Assembly (NCBI GenBank): GCA_029964075.1
Contig: CM057141.1
Span: 8,308,001-8,372,000 of the forward strand
DNA from: Patiria pectinifera
Taxonomy: Eukaryota; Echinodermata; Asteroidea; Valvatida; Asterinidae
Length of the DNA stretch: 64,000 nucleotides
Reading direction: 5' to 3'
Numbering within the stretch: the first letter of the stretch is position 1; the number at the start of each line of letters is the position of its first letter. Below are positions 1 through 13,139 of the stretch, piece by piece. The translations under genes were made by a program, and so were the position numbers. The notes under the pieces were generated by a model. That model worked only from the letters and a program-made list of their open reading frames with translations, did no database searches and had not been told where the DNA came from.

Positions 1-634
1 TCAAATACATTGACCTGGGAGGTCATTCCACAGCATGATTCAGTGTGATACTCTGTAGACCTTCCATAGACCCTGAAGCGATAAGTGACAGCAATGCGTC
101 TGTGAGCTAGGGCATCGTCTTGTGCCTGCCATTGATGTTGGAAGCTACATGTACCATTTCCTTGATGTTCAAAATACAATTGGCACTGAGGCACAAGATC
201 ATTAACTGATGGAAATTCTGAGGTATTCACGTTTTTTAGAATATCCTTTGGACCTATTTGTCTTGTGTCTGGTTGTGTTTTACGCTAAACTGTCCAAATA
301 GGGTTTTCAAATACCGTCTTTAAAACAATGGAACTTAGTGATGTAAGACCAGAAGAATGCTTCCAAGAATAATTGTCATTAAGTTCATAGTTTGTTCATA
401 TTATTCCTTTATTTTGGGATTATCTTTTTTGGGGAAACCCTATATAAACTACATTGAGATCATCTAATCTTGTACAATGCTATTATATCGGGCAAGTTTT
501 GTTTGCATTGAAAACAGAATTTCTCTGGGTTTTTTTAGTTTTGATGATTATTGCAAATATTGGAGATTATTTGTAGTAATAGGGAAAACATGCCTGTTCA
601 ATACAAAGCCTGTCTTCTAGCATACACATATAGC

Positions 635-783
635 CTGGCAATGAGGTCACTAGCGCACGTCTATGCGCCCCGAGGGACTGTGAGTGACCAGAAGAGGGTT
701 CGGCCTCAGGAAATAGGACCCTCTTCAGGTCACTCACAGGCCCGAGGTGGCATAGACGTGCACTAGCGACCGAATTATGCCAG
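635..783. repeat. Fold-back repeat (hairpin)
   Basis: Left arm GGTCACTAGCGCACGTCTAT (from 645) pairs with the right arm ending GCACTAGCGACC (771); inner segments GTGAGTGACC and GGTCACTCAC also pair. The arms extend to about 635 and 783. It is a small non-coding MITE-like hairpin in an ATP9 intron. Confidence 0.65.
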
Positions 784-1181
784 TCCATATGTGTTTCATA
801 ACTCACCTCTGTCCAAAATAAAAAAATAAGAAAATAAACCTTTCAGGGTTTTATTATCGAACTGTTTTAATTTAACAGTTAAGTCGTGAGTAATTCAACT
901 GTATTAAAGCGATTCAACAATTAAAGGAACGCTTTTAGTTTCCCTAGATTAAATTTTTGAGTTTGAGTTTTGTGAGAGGGCGCTGTTACCAGTCAAAAAT
1001 GTTTGAGTATAGTGCCTGATCAGGCACTATACTCCGGAAATTACGTGCGCGCGATGTCTCGACGCGCGTCTAGTTCACGCTTACGCAAGTTTCATACACT
1101 AGCATATATTAGTGAATCACATGTGACCGCGTTTACAAGCAAGAGGTGTGTTATAATTGTTAATATGACCATCTTGTAATA

Positions 1182-1581
1182 CAGTGGAACGCCGCTATAA
1201 CGAACACTGCGGGATCCACACAAGTTGTTCGTAATAGCGATCATTCGGTATAGCGATTTTAAGGTGGCAATGCTTCGGTACTCACTTTTCAATAAACAGC
1301 ACTCTTCAGAACTTCACCCTGCATGCCCTGGTACATGTAGTTACTGAAAGACGACTGTGAACTCATGCCGACAATTGAAGTATGTAATCACACAATTTTT
1401 GAGCTTACTACATTCGGCAATAGGTGGCTTTTCCCTTCTATTCCTTGGGCAAATGATAGTCACTTGTCACTTCCTGTTGATATTTTTCAACAACAATGTT
1501 CAGTACCTTTTGTACACAAAAATCGGGAGCCAAAGACGGTGTTCAGTATAGCCGAGTGTTCGGTATAGCGACGTTCCACTG
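1182..1581. mobile_element. MITE with pogo/Tigger-like inverted ends and TA duplication
   Basis: The left end CAGTGGAACGCCGCTATAAC and right end (read in reverse) CAGTGGAACGTCGCTATACC form inverted repeats of about 27 bp. TA flanks both sides (1180-1181, 1582-1583), as for Tc1/mariner-pogo elements. There is no transposase. A diverged, inverted partial copy of its interior lies around 10917-11130. Confidence 0.75.
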
Positions 1582-1803
1582 TATTATGTCTTTTGAAATG
1601 ATAAACAAATTGTACATTTTGGAGGTTTACGGATTAGTTGGTTACTCCGTTGCCTATTTTCAGTCTGTTAGTTATTGATACTAGATTGACTCTGCAACAC
1701 TGGGGATAACTGACTAGGATAAAACTATTCTTTATTGCTAGGAGACATGGCATTTGACTAATGTAATAAACTTATCAACTCAATATTACTCATTTGTTAA
1801 TAG

Positions 1804-1948
1804 GTGTGTCTGAAGTACTATGAGCATGAGTTCATTGAGTTAGCCTGTCAGTGCCCAGCGGTAGTCGTCTGTCGTTGTTCTCCAACGCAAAAAGCTGACA
1901 TCGTGGAGCTTCTTAAGACCCACACTGGCAAGAGAACATGCGCAATAG
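1804..1948 (+). CDS. ATP9: ATP9 exon: P-domain segment before GDGGND
   Basis: Follows an AG acceptor at 1802-1803 and ends at a GT donor at 1949. Encodes [20 protein letters not shown] and then [15 protein letters not shown], a segment nearly identical to vertebrate ATP9A/B. Ends in phase 1 (single G), completed by the next exon. Confidence 0.94.
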
Positions 1949-4900
1949 GTTAGTTGGAAAATATAGTCAAAAGTAATGGCACACTAATCTACATCACTAG
2001 AAAACTATTCTGAAAACTGTTTAAACCTTTTTGGCACAGTATGACAGAATACATTTGGAAACTGAAATAAACCAATGTAATGTAAAATATCCAAGTGGCA
2101 CATACTTCCAGAAATGAGGTATTAAAATGCCACATTGTCATTTCTAATAGACCAAATGTCCAAATGAAATGCAATAGTGACGTGCACATGAATGTCAGCA
2201 CTTGCAGGCTGTGAAGTATGCTTGTTGTAAGTACTGGTCCATCATATGTGGGTAGCCTCCAGAAGATGAAGAGAAATGTCCAGGCCGGGATTCTGAAGTA
2301 TACATGTTGCATAGGCCTGTTTGAAGCTTAGTTTGAAACTGGTTTGGAAAACGTTGCATATGAATAGCCCAATTATCTAAGGTGTTAATAAATACAAATA
2401 TCCAGATGATTGTGTTTGTGCCAGATAATATTGTATTTCAGTGGTCATAATTTGTCGGGATGTTTTGTATTCTTGCTTAGGTGATGGTGGTAATGATGTA
2501 AGCATGATCCAAGCAGCCAATGCCGGCGTTGGTCTTGAAGGAAAGGTCAGTAGCCAACGAAACTTGTTCCTTTAGCTATTATCCAATGGGTCAGGGTTTT
2601 TTAGCCAACAAGGTTAGAATAATGTAATAATGTACATTAGTGTGTATAATAATGTACAATTGTGTGTATTATGTCATGTGAGGCTCTGTGTGAGGTATTC
2701 GCCAGAGGTGACGGTTGTGTCGACAATATATCACAAATGATACTGTCGAGGGCTAAAATGTAAAGTCATTCAAAGTAGTTGTGCCAAAAGCAAAAGGTAT
2801 TGATGTACCAAATCAGCACAGCACACATGAAGGTCAAAGGAAGTTGGCTACAGTTGACTGCAGAGTTGTAGTTATGTCTATCGTGAGGTAAAGCACAAGT
2901 CAATTCACAAGTAGCATTAACAAAGGAGCGGTTTAGTCAGGCTATTTTCACATCTGTATCTGTATTTGTATAGTGGGCATGGCTGAAAAGTGGAAACGTT
3001 ATGAAATCTTCAGAACCGCAACCATCACAAACTCAAATGTGGTATCAAATTACTTAAATGTAAGAGACAACAAGACCTTTCATTTGTATGTGTCAGTAAG
3101 TATGTGTCAGTAAGATCTAGTTGAGCCTTGAGTTTTTGTCAAAAGTTTTTTTTTGGAGGGGGCCCTAAAATTATGTATTTTAGGTATTTATTTTGGTACC
3201 TTGTTTTTACATGTGAAATGCAAGTGTTATTGTGATTTTTTGTTTTCAAGGCAGAGATAAAGGCTCATGTTTTTGGCCAAGAGAGGTTTTTTGTTAATTA
3301 GTTCATATGTTTTAACTTGTACAAAAGATGCGCAGACAAACTGAATCCCTCTGGAGATTTCATTATTGATTTGTTTTTTTTTGAATGAAGTTATGATAGC
3401 ATATGACTTACACCCCAACAATGTAAGGGCACTGACAAGATTTTTCAGGATCAGTGCACAGTTTGAGGAAACTTTCAAATGTGAGGTATTTAAATTTGTG
3501 CCATGCCCTTTTTTTTATAACATGAGCTATCGACAGAAAACTTATTGCCAAACCAACAGAAGTGTATTTGTTGGCCTTTTTCTTTTAGTAGCTTATGGGA
3601 TCTAATGTGGGAAAAAAATCCACCCTAAATGTGATTACTTTACAGAATAACAGCACAGAGTTGACAGAAGCCCCTGTTTGTATTTAATGCGCGTTATCAT
3701 TGAATTTATATTCCATAGGAGTACATCATGCATGTTATAGAAGCCTTTAACTATGCCAATAACCCGTCATCAAGTCTCCAGTCTTGGCTGCCATGATGAC
3801 CTTCCTTTGTCATTATTCATACAGTGTTACTTGTGACAAACTTGTGATTGACTTAAACAGCTCCCTTAACAGTTGACCCTTAAACAACATTCCAATTTCA
3901 AAAGTTCAAAAATTTGCAGTACATGAACTCTAATTATGCAATATTTCGGTCATCACACATTATATGAAAGTTTCGCAGTGCATATAAGCCTGTGACTTAT
4001 TCAACAAATAATGATGCAACTGAAACAGTCATTTTATGTGGCATAAGTAACAACAAACAGAGTTTAAAGGGATCATTATATAGCCTAATTGTCATTGTCA
4101 ACAAACTTGCCACTGTCCAACTTATCAAGGTCAGCTTTGTTTTTGAAGGTGATAACATGGTGTCTCATCCATCTGTGGCTGTTTTGAGACGGATATCAAA
4201 TTGGGCACAAACAGCAAATCACAAATAATTTTAAAAAAAATTGAATGGAATGCAGCTGCACCAAGTTTTGTTTTTTTGGCCCAACTTTGCGATTTAAAGA
4301 TATAGTCCATCATTTGTAATTTGTGCATTTTGTTCGTTTGAAGCAACAAAAGTGTTCAAAATCTAATGAAGGATACTGAACAACTAACGTGATGAAGTTT
4401 CAGCTCAGCTTCAGCTGTTTATTCCGAGAAAAACAGCATTCTAGGATCTCAATTTCAAATCTAAAGTTGCTGAATCATGTTTTGAATTGGGCCTGAATTC
4501 AGCGTCCGAGACACGTTCTCACTGAGCCGATTGCAGCTATACGCGATGTCGCGCACTGATCCCACGAATTATAGCAAGCGCACGCGCGTGTGCGTCGTGC
4601 CAACGCTTGCGCGCGCTTCGCCGAATAACAAAACGAACTACTAATTTAAATTTTCCTACGGTGCGTCTTAAGATGCACTGTTGGAAAGGCCTTCTTTCGT
4701 TGATTACTTCTAAATGACAGCTTGCCAGAAAGAATAATTTCACAGGGAGTTTAGTCCACTTACTATCTTTCAACCAAGTACCGGTATGTTTTTCAACAAT
4801 AATTACGCCAGTTACTTTTCGGATGGCTGCAAATGATGGACTATAGCTTTAAAACATCATACCTTTGAGAAAGTAGACTATTGTAATCAAAATTGATCTT

Positions 4901-7900
4901 GTTCTGATAACTCTATGAATATTCCTGATCATTCCAGGAAGGACGACAAGCCTCTCTAGCTGCTGACTTCTCACTGACTCAGTTCCGTTATGTTGGCCGT
5001 CTGCTACTAGTCCATGGTCGTAATAGTTACAAGCGGTCTGGTGCCTTGAGTCACTTTGTCATGCATCGTGGCCTCATCATATCAGTCATGCAAGCTATAT
5101 TTTCCTCCATCTTTTACTTTTCGTCTGTTGCACTCTACCAGGGTGTGTTAACTGTAGGGTAAGTTTCAATTGTCATGTTATTGCCAATATGCTTATAAGA
5201 CCAGCAAGCCAATATTGATTGCCAGTGGGCATCGTGTACATTGTGGTTCATTTCATGGGTTTTAATGAGCCTTAATGATCCCAGATTGTCATGTCATAGG
5301 TTTTGGTATTATTGCTGATGTTGCTAGCATTGCACATCAGACATGATCCAACACTACATTTCTCTAATGGGTTCATCATCCATCAACATAAACATTGATT
5401 GTTGGAGACCATCACCATGAGAGATGCGTAGTTCTGTTCTTACAGTGCTGGCTCAAATTCTGCTTAAATCAATGTCAAACTAACTCTTAGATTTGTGAAT
5501 TGTAGACAGCCTTGTTGCTTGGCAGATCATCCATTGCAGTGAAGTCATGTGCCTCATATTTGTCTGCCTTTTGATTTTGTTTTAGCTATGTGACTGCTTA
5601 CACCATGTTCCCAGTGTTCTTGCTGGTCATTGATCAAGATGTGACTGCAGAGACAGCGATGAGATATCCAGAGCTGTATAAAGATCTGATCAAGGTCAGA
5701 TGAAGTAATCTACTCCTTGCAAATATACAGGACATCAAACTCACACAGTGCTTATCACCAGTTGTAACTGAAAGTCATACAAAATGTTAATACTGCTGAA
5801 AATACTGATGTTGCAGGCAATGTTTGAATGTTCACAGCTAGGGGGTGTAATAACACAATAAGATTAAAATTCAGGGTTCAGGTTTGTTTATTTCCACAGT
5901 ATCAAAAGTACTAAATCATTTAGAGAAATCAAATACAAAAAAAAATCAATTTTACCAAGTAAATTTTAAAAAATATATGCAAAGAAAATATGATATCAAG
6001 AAATCCAGATGCAAAATAATTGTGATACTGCAGAGGGATCCATTTAAAAAGCAAGGCGTGTATTATTGGTCCCTTGTTTACATGCACATGCGTTGAGACA
6101 GGAATAAAAGAATGCTAATCAAACCATGCAATGAACAAAATATAATTGTAGGTCTCAATGCACATGCATGTTTGCAAAGTACAATATATACAAGAATGTG
6201 GACTAACATAAACAATGGACAAAGACTTCAAAATGACAGCTACAACAAAAAGGTCTTATCAAGTCAGCAGACAATATGGCGTGAATGTAGAACACTCATT
6301 AACAATAAGATTCCAATAAAACATTTATAAATAATGCACGTTTGAAAGTAGAAATATATTTTTGGAAGCTTTAAGTTGATCATTAAGCATGTTCCAAAGC
6401 ATGGGTCCTGCATGTTTAATAGTTTTCTGAGCTAGAGAAGTATGGGTATAAGGAACGTAAACATTGGAATGTATTTTGCTAGAATAAACCTCTTTTTTTT
6501 TAATTACTTGGATTACGGATCTGCTGTCTAAAAATTTGCCACAAAAAAGTGTTGATTAGATGAAAAACAATTGTTCCAAGTGGTAACACAAGCTTTTAAT
6601 ACACGATTCACACTGCTTCAGACCAAAGAAAGAGAAAGGAACACTGATTCATTCATATCGCTTTTGCCACATGCTCTATTGTATTTGCACAGCATGCCGC
6701 AGTAGTCAGGTAGTGCACTGGTTTTATGAGCTAGAGAAGTACCCAAATATTTGCAGGCAGAATGATTGCCCACATTAGATGAACAGACAGCAACCGGCAC
6801 TAGGCCACAATGTTGATCTGATGACATCGACTGATCGATGCACGTGTGCTGTTTGGCAAGGAATAGTTTCAATACAATAGAAAAGCCAAACAAACTTTAT
6901 CGTACCACAGCAAGCTTGGTTTTGAAGCATGTTGGCTGTGCAATGCACAGCCAACATCAGTGTTGTAATCGAGACCATCACAAGACCATTCACAAGACCA
7001 GCCACAAGTAACAGGGCACAAACAATGACAAAGGAATGCCTTTGTTGCAGCTCATTTTGAATAGCTTGTGACTGGAATTGCGACTGAAGTTCTTGTGTTG
7101 GTCTTGTGATTGTCTTGCAGGGTCTCGACCACAACACTGCTTTGCAATTTGTCCTTTTTTTCAGATGTATATGATTTCTACTTTAATCAAAGCAATATTT
7201 TTAATTTTATGAGGCACTTTTCAAAAACGTTTGTGCAGTAAAATGGAATGACAGTATTTTGTTTGAGCATTTTGTGCCTTAATACTGTATCCAAATACTG
7301 TGTGAATCATTATGGGTGCTAAAAAGGGCATCCCCACACTTTAGATTTTTTTCTGCTATCCGCCAGACCTCAGGACCTGAAAGATCCATAATCCCAGTAA
7401 TCAACTATGGCTAGATGTGTTTGCCACTTTTTGTTGCTTTTACATTCATTATCTTATAATAATTAAATTCTTTATACATACAGTATTTTACGGAAATAGA
7501 TCTTGAAAAATAGACTTAGTACATGTAGTCCCACTAATACAGGAATATGTTGTACCTTACTGCCACAGGGTCGAGAGCTCTCATTTAAGATGTTCTTCCT
7601 CTGGGTTCTGATCAGCATATTCCAGGGTGGTATCATCATGTATGGAGCCCTCTATCTCTTTGAAGGAGAGTTCATCCATATCGTGGCAATTTCCTTCACA
7701 TCATTGGTCATTACAGAGCTACTAATGGTAGCCTTAACCATCCGTACATGGCACTGGATGATGCTAGTAGCTGAGGTTTTTAGTATGACAGCTTACGTCA
7801 TCTCCCTCTTTGTGTTTGATAGCTACTTTGGTGAGTGTCAAATGTTCAAACTCAAAAAGTTTTGAATGCCTTCAATCATGTAGCAATCACTTTCCATCAT

Positions 7901-9153
7901 TTTCCATGTCGACTGACATGATTGGGCATTATGCACCATCAAATGTGCATGTGCAAAGCTGGAACGCTTTTCTAATAATTATTGAAATATTGTTTCCAAA
8001 ACAAAAATGGAAAAATCATTTAAAAAGCTGAATCTGTGCCGTATGACATGAAATGTACAACAGATTTCTACGCCATCAAGTGTCCGGTTGTTATCTTCAT
8101 AAAAAAATGAAGAAGTCTCTTTCTAGCTTTGACATCATTGCATTGAGATTCAACAGAATAGTGGATTCATTTCACCAAATAACATGGGGTGATTTAGGTC
8201 ATATCTTAGTACCCTTTGCCATATCTCTAACTCTGAACATTTCTGTTTCTTTCTGAATACTTGAGAATTATGGAACATGACACATGTGAAAAGTGACATC
8301 ATTTCATGGTGTTCTTATTTGAACAAGGCTGTACGTTAGTTATAGTTTTATAACAATAAGACCTGTGCTTCCATACAGGGAACATACCTAGGCTGGTAGC
8401 CTGGCAAGAGTGTGTTGTTGGTATTTCAAATTAAAACATTCTTGTGATTTTCCTCGAGTTCTCAAAAGGCATGGCAACTCAAGTAATGAAACATAATGTG
8501 TCGTATGATCCATTTCACAAAACCTACGAATGGTTTAAAACACTTCGCAAGTTACGAGGTATCTTTTGGTCATCGCAAAATAAGAACGTCTTTTTCTCAG
8601 CCAGTTGTTTGCAATAAAAATTTAATAAACAAGACTATAATACCCAGACAGTGTTTGTGAAGTTGTAAATGGGATATGCATCAAAGTAAAAATGAAGTGG
8701 CCTGGAAATAGTTGAAATTTGAAGTAGCTAACACTTGACTGTGAGTTTGGTTTCCTTAAAACTGCATCATATGTCGGCCATTTTGTTTCATGTTTTATGT
8801 TATACTAGATGACTATTTTATACACATAATCATCGTGTTGTGCTATAAATACACCTATGGCACGTCCCACGTAGGGATATGATGGGTCGCAGCCCTGCGA
8901 TGCATCGCAAGTTACGATGAGTTTCTTGAAATCGGGTGCTGTTCTGAGACAGCAGCAGAATGTGAGATAAGAATGAACTGAAATGTCACAATCTTGTCTT
9001 CCTTGTTTTCCTACAGATCGTAATTTCATCATCACTGGAGCATTCTGGTGGAAGGTAGTTGTCATAACTCTCATCAGTTGTGTTCCTCTGTACATCCTCA
9101 AGTATCTGCGCAGACGTTTCAGCCCATCAACATACTCCAAGCTGAGTGATTAA
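1804..9153 (+). CDS. ATP9: P4-ATPase of the ATP9A/ATP9B (Neo1/TAT-5) family, C-terminal six exons
   Basis: P4 ATPases of this subfamily are Golgi/endosomal membrane pumps linked to phosphatidylethanolamine and phosphatidylserine asymmetry and vesicle traffic; unlike most P4 ATPases they act without a CDC50 subunit (family knowledge). Six exons (1804-1948, 2481-2545, 4938-5158, 5586-5694, 7569-7830, 9017-9153) join in frame to 312 codons plus TAA. They show the P-domain hinge motif [11 protein letters not shown], then six hydrophobic segments corresponding to M5-M10, and the family-typical tail [16 protein letters not shown]. Every junction has GT/AG borders and matching phase. The N-terminal two thirds (A and N domains, DKTGT site) lie upstream of the window. 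Introns carry MITEs and a LINE fragment. The gene converges on CDK10. Confidence 0.95.
2481..2545 (+). CDS. ATP9: ATP9 exon: GDGxND Mg-binding hinge motif
   Basis: Short exon after the acceptor TTGCTTAG. Reads [20 protein letters not shown] and ends with GK in phase 0 before GTCAGT. The aspartates of GDGxND coordinate Mg2+ in P-type ATPases. Confidence 0.95.
4298..4848. mobile_element. TTAA-flanked MITE (piggyBac/Kolobok-type)
   Basis: Inverted ends AGATATAGTCCATCATTTG and AGCTATAGTCCATCATTTG (one mismatch in 19) are flanked by TTAA at 4294-4297 and 4849-4852. Non-coding, in an ATP9 intron. The GC-rich stretch 4540-4625 lies inside it. Confidence 0.65.
4938..5158 (+). CDS. ATP9: ATP9 exon: end of P domain and M5 region
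   Basis: Begins [16 protein letters not shown] and continues through [20 protein letters not shown] into a hydrophobic stretch rich in I, F and S (M5 and the start of M6). Donor GTAAGT at 5159. Ends in phase 2, completed to Gly by the first base of the next exon. Confidence 0.95.
5586..5694 (+). CDS. ATP9: ATP9 exon: M6 and the following loop
   Basis: Acceptor TTTTAG at 5585. Encodes [19 protein letters not shown] then a loop ending [10 protein letters not shown], a signature order in ATP9 proteins. Ends in phase 0 before GTCAG. Confidence 0.94.
6310..6480 (-). pseudogene. LINE reverse-transcriptase C-terminal fragment in an ATP9 intron
   Basis: The reverse strand reads [20 protein letters not shown] followed by NDQLKAS, the usual C-terminal block of LINE ORF2 proteins. 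Stops and frameshifts surround it. The AT-rich sequence 5880-6310 may be the 3' tail of the same copy. Confidence 0.55.
6929..6957. repeat. Perfect short hairpin
   Basis: 13-bp arms ATGTTGGCTGTGC / GCACAGCCAACAT around the loop AAT, in an ATP9 intron. Function unknown. Confidence 0.7.
7569..7830 (+). CDS. ATP9: ATP9 exon: M7 to M9
   Basis: Begins [20 protein letters not shown]. It contains three hydrophobic segments (M7 near the start, M8 around [21 protein letters not shown]9 after TWHWMM). Acceptor CCACAG, donor GTGAGT at 7831. An upstream in-frame ATG in the preceding intron is not used if the splice site is right, because the homology starts exactly at the acceptor. Confidence 0.94.
9017..9153 (+). 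CDS. ATP9: ATP9 terminal exon: M10 and C-terminal tail
   Basis: Acceptor CCTACAG. Encodes one last hydrophobic helix ([20 protein letters not shown]), the basic run LRRRFSP and the end YSKLSD followed by TAA at 9151-9153. A 3' UTR must follow, but I see no clear AATAAA cleavage signal shortly downstream. Confidence 0.94.
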
Positions 9154-9922
9154 AGTATGACCAAAGCCATTTGAAAACATATCACATGGGATATGCAGCG
9201 GTATTTAACTGCATTATTCACATCTACATCTCATACAAGAGAAATGCATCATAGTTGAGAATGGCACTAAAGCCTCCTTCCAATTGCTAGTTTTTCATGC
9301 TAATCTGTAGTATTGCTGACAGCACACTTATTTTGCACAATATACTGGTAACACATCCATGTACTCCTAATTCAAATTGACGATATTCAAATAGAGTTTG
9401 TCAATGAGTGCAAATATCCATATGTGACTCGGCATAAGATTTTTGAGACTTTGGACTGAAAACAGACCTGTTAAATCTGAAAAAAAATGCATGACTTTGC
9501 AAAGAAAGTAACACAAAAGAAGCATCTAGAGAAATTTCATCCAATTTTCAGACTTTTTGGAGTCTTAATTGGCAATCTCATTCCTGACTTGGGCACATAT
9601 ACCCTCAAGAAATGTAAAAAGTTTGTGCATTAACATGTAGAGATGATGTCGTATTTATTATTTGACAGTGTTAAACAAAGTGATGACTGAAAAAAGTATA
9701 GTATTTCTATTTGTCATAATTATATCTTGACATAAGTGGTGGTAAAAAAAACACCTTAAAAAGTGACAGAGGTAAAAATGGGTTTGAAATGAAGCCAAGA
9801 GAGCAGATAAGACTAATATTTATAAGAGTTACGGCCATGCAAGCCACAGTTTCATTCAATTGAAGTTACACAAAATGTACATTGTATATGAAGTGATATA
9901 CTAAGCAAACAGTGGTGTTTAA

Positions 9923-10407
9923 AGGTAATATACATCATTTGCAAATGTAAACAAATCCCCTGCAAAAAAAATGCCCATTGTTATGAAATGCCTTACTTGA
10001 CGGTAAGTGAATAATAGTCTCAAACATCCTGTGAAATCAAGGCACCCAGTGTGCTGTCATTTTCAAGGATAGTGGAAGTTTTGTATCAATTTCCAATGAT
10101 GGTTGGCCAACCATCGTTGGGGATTTTTTTTTCAAATCCTGCTCTCAATAACCAAATTAAGTTTAGTCCACATTTTATTTGCAATCACAACCGTGAAAAG
10201 GTGCAAGCTAGCTAGTCCGGTGCCCTGACCTGACGTCCATTATTTGCTCTGTTTCATGTGGAGTAGGTTCAGGGGACCAGACTACAAGAACAGCATTTCT
10301 TTTGGACACAATATTTGCTATAAAATACTACCCCCCCCCCAATCCATCCATTTCTAAAAACAAAAAAACAAAAACCAAACTACAGCAAAAGCAATTGTAT
10401 ATTACCT
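9923..10407. mobile_element. TTAA-flanked MITE downstream of ATP9
   Basis: Ends AGGTAATATACA and TGTATATTACCT are inverted, with TTAA at 9919-9922 and 10408-10411. There is no coding capacity. The end sequence differs from the 4298-4848 element, so it is another family with the same target preference. Confidence 0.6.
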
Positions 10408-10916
10408 TTAAGTTTGTGAACTATTTGGTGTTATCATCTTGCAGTTGAAGTCATGACTTTTTACACAGCTAAAATTAAAATACGATTTAAGTAATACCAA
10501 ATTAATTTACTGATACATGTATTAACTAAATGTATTATGTATTCATTACAACAGCTTAATGAGGGCAAAATGAGAGGAATTGACATGCCTTTTTTTATTT
10601 ATTGTAATGCCACCCTTTGGCGTGCTAAATTATTTCGTATTAGTCTTTGTTTAATGTTGCACACATTAATATGAAATATTAATTTGTGGGGCCATTCATT
10701 TTTTTTCTGCATAAATTGATGAGCATAACTGTCTAGAATAGTGCATGTCCTTATGAAATGTGAAACTTTGAATTCCTCACAGAATTTATTCAGTGTATGA
10801 AACAGCTTATAGTTTTGTTTATTTAGATTGTGGCAATGTCACTCCAATTTGACCCTACCATATCTGTTCGTTTGTTCAAATTTCCCACTCTTTTACATAA
10901 CTTCACAAACAGAGTG

Positions 10917-11130
10917 TTTGTTGAATAACTGCTATACCGAACGTCATCCCTAGCTCCCAATTTTTGTGTTCAAAACGTTCTGAACAATGTTGTTGAAAAG
11001 TATCAAAGAAGAGCGACATGAGGCTATTATTTCTCAAAGGAATAGCAGGGGAAAGCCACCCACTGCCGTAGATGTTTGTTATCATATGTTTTCTTGTCAT
11101 GAACTCAGTAATGCTGAACTTGCCTGTCCA
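10917..11130 (-). repeat. Partial inverted copy of the 1182-1581 MITE
   Basis: Starts with GCTATACCGAACGTCAT and shares the succession TCAAAACGTTCTGAACAATG / GTTGTTGAAAAGTATCAA with the reverse complement of 1400-1560. One terminal inverted repeat is missing. Confidence 0.55.
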
Positions 11131-12484
11131 CACATTGACTGTGGAATTCTGCTGGTAGTATATGTATACAGTGTATATAGTATTTGTATACCTTCATGGA
11201 TGTGTTGACTTTTTGCCTGAAGAAAGAAAATGAAAAAAACTCTACAAATTATTATATTGAGATTGAATATAAACACTATTAAAGATTATGTATCATTTTG
11301 GTATTAAATTCAAAATCCATTTACAGGGCTATCAATTTTTTTTAAATACCCCCCCCAAAAAAAAAAAATCCGGCAATCCAAAAATGAGAAGTGGTATTGT
11401 ATGGTTAAATTACTTCCTATTTGAAATAACATGTAGCTATCCTGTGTAAAAATACAATCAAAACCCTATTGTCCACAGTGACAAGCTGTTACAACTCGTA
11501 ATCTTTAACACTTTAAAGTAGGCCCCTTCCAAACAACAGATTTTCATACTTTTGTGAAAAATGTACTGTCCATTCTGTTCACAATTTTTCTTGTGATGAA
11601 ATTTCATCTTGAATGTTTTATTTGACCCCCCAAAACATTTGTCCTTTTCTAATGCTCTGAAAAGAGCTTAATGTGGGGTTGCTTTGCACGGAAACAGAAG
11701 TTGCATGTGAGTATAGTAGTAGAGTGGTTGGTTGTCCCTGCATTATCAATCTTACATCGGTTTGAAATTAGAATACCATCTAAGAAATCCACTTTGTAAA
11801 GTAATTCTTCCAGACCTAATTGTGGGCTGATGTCATTGGATGCCTCATTCAAATGTGAATCAATTTTGTATTACTAGGAAATAGCAAACAAAAACCACCC
11901 AAAAATTTGAATGTCGAAACTCAAAAGTGGCATGGACAATACATTTTCTTCAAAGGAAACATGCAGTGAAAATTCAGCTCATCTTGTTTTCAAGCACAAT
12001 ATTATGTGTTGCAAAAATACACACAAGATCTTAATACTTATTTTCATTGGAAGTAACAAAAAGTGGTAATTTTTCAATTATTAGCAAATCCTTTCATCGA
12101 TACATGTAAGAGGGCGCTATTTTGCTGTTGTCACACAAGGTACTCCTTGTCAAAAGTGCATATGAACAATACAAAAATAAGTTCTTCAAAATTACCCCCA
12201 AAAAAGTTTTGAAGAAATATTGGCCACTACTGTTGTCCAAACAAGCTGTTTAACATGATAAACAAGTAAAAAGTGGAACTTACTCAAAAGAAAATGAAAA
12301 AAAAAGTTTGATTTTTATTTGTACACAAAGTAAGCTACGGAGATGCTACTGTTCTGCCTTGAATGACATCACGCTTTGGCTCATGAATGTGGAAATGTTC
12401 ATTAGCATAAAAGCTAAAAAGTTGATTTGTATTCCTTTTACTACTACAAAGGAGGTGGAGATCAGGCCCATCGCCAAGGGGGGG

Positions 12485-12984
12485 NNNNNNNNNNNNNNNN
12501 NNNNNNNNNNNNNNNNNNNNNNNNNNNNNNNNNNNNNNNNNNNNNNNNNNNNNNNNNNNNNNNNNNNNNNNNNNNNNNNNNNNNNNNNNNNNNNNNNNNN
12601 NNNNNNNNNNNNNNNNNNNNNNNNNNNNNNNNNNNNNNNNNNNNNNNNNNNNNNNNNNNNNNNNNNNNNNNNNNNNNNNNNNNNNNNNNNNNNNNNNNNN
12701 NNNNNNNNNNNNNNNNNNNNNNNNNNNNNNNNNNNNNNNNNNNNNNNNNNNNNNNNNNNNNNNNNNNNNNNNNNNNNNNNNNNNNNNNNNNNNNNNNNNN
12801 NNNNNNNNNNNNNNNNNNNNNNNNNNNNNNNNNNNNNNNNNNNNNNNNNNNNNNNNNNNNNNNNNNNNNNNNNNNNNNNNNNNNNNNNNNNNNNNNNNNN
12901 NNNNNNNNNNNNNNNNNNNNNNNNNNNNNNNNNNNNNNNNNNNNNNNNNNNNNNNNNNNNNNNNNNNNNNNNNNNNNNNNNNNN
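12485..12984. other. Assembly gap (500 N)
   Basis: Exactly 500 N, so probably a gap of nominal size. Open frames crossing it are meaningless. Confidence 0.99.
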
Positions 12985-12986
12985 AC

Positions 12987-13139
12987 CAGCATCACCAGCA
13001 TCACCAGTTATCATCTTATCAGCCAACTCAACAACAGTTTACGCTGTTTCAGCCTCAAAATCCACTACAGCATTTGTCTCAGCCTCAGCCTCAAGATCCA
13101 GTTTACCAGACTATTGTGGCAGAAAGTGTATATTTGTGA
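12987..13139 (+). CDS. Gln/His-rich open frame running out of the gap
   Basis: Immediately after the gap a frame reads QHHQHHQLSSYQPTQQQ and continues with QPQNPLQHLSQPQPQDP to a TGA at 13137-13139, 50 codons with no stop. The biased composition looks like the tail of a real low-complexity protein, either a host gene or an element protein. The upstream part is hidden in the gap. I cannot assign a family. Confidence 0.35.
   Translation, partial: QHHQHHQLSSYQPTQQQFTLFQPQNPLQHLSQPQPQDPVYQTIVAESVYL

Larger units (their letters stand above)
9154..12484. other. Region 3' of ATP9 up to the first assembly gap
   Basis: Holds the probable 3' UTR of ATP9 (extent unknown), the TTAA MITE at 9923-10407, a MITE fragment near 11000, and AT-rich DNA with homopolymers. 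I see no coding exon on either strand. It should also be downstream DNA of the convergent CDK10. Confidence 0.5.
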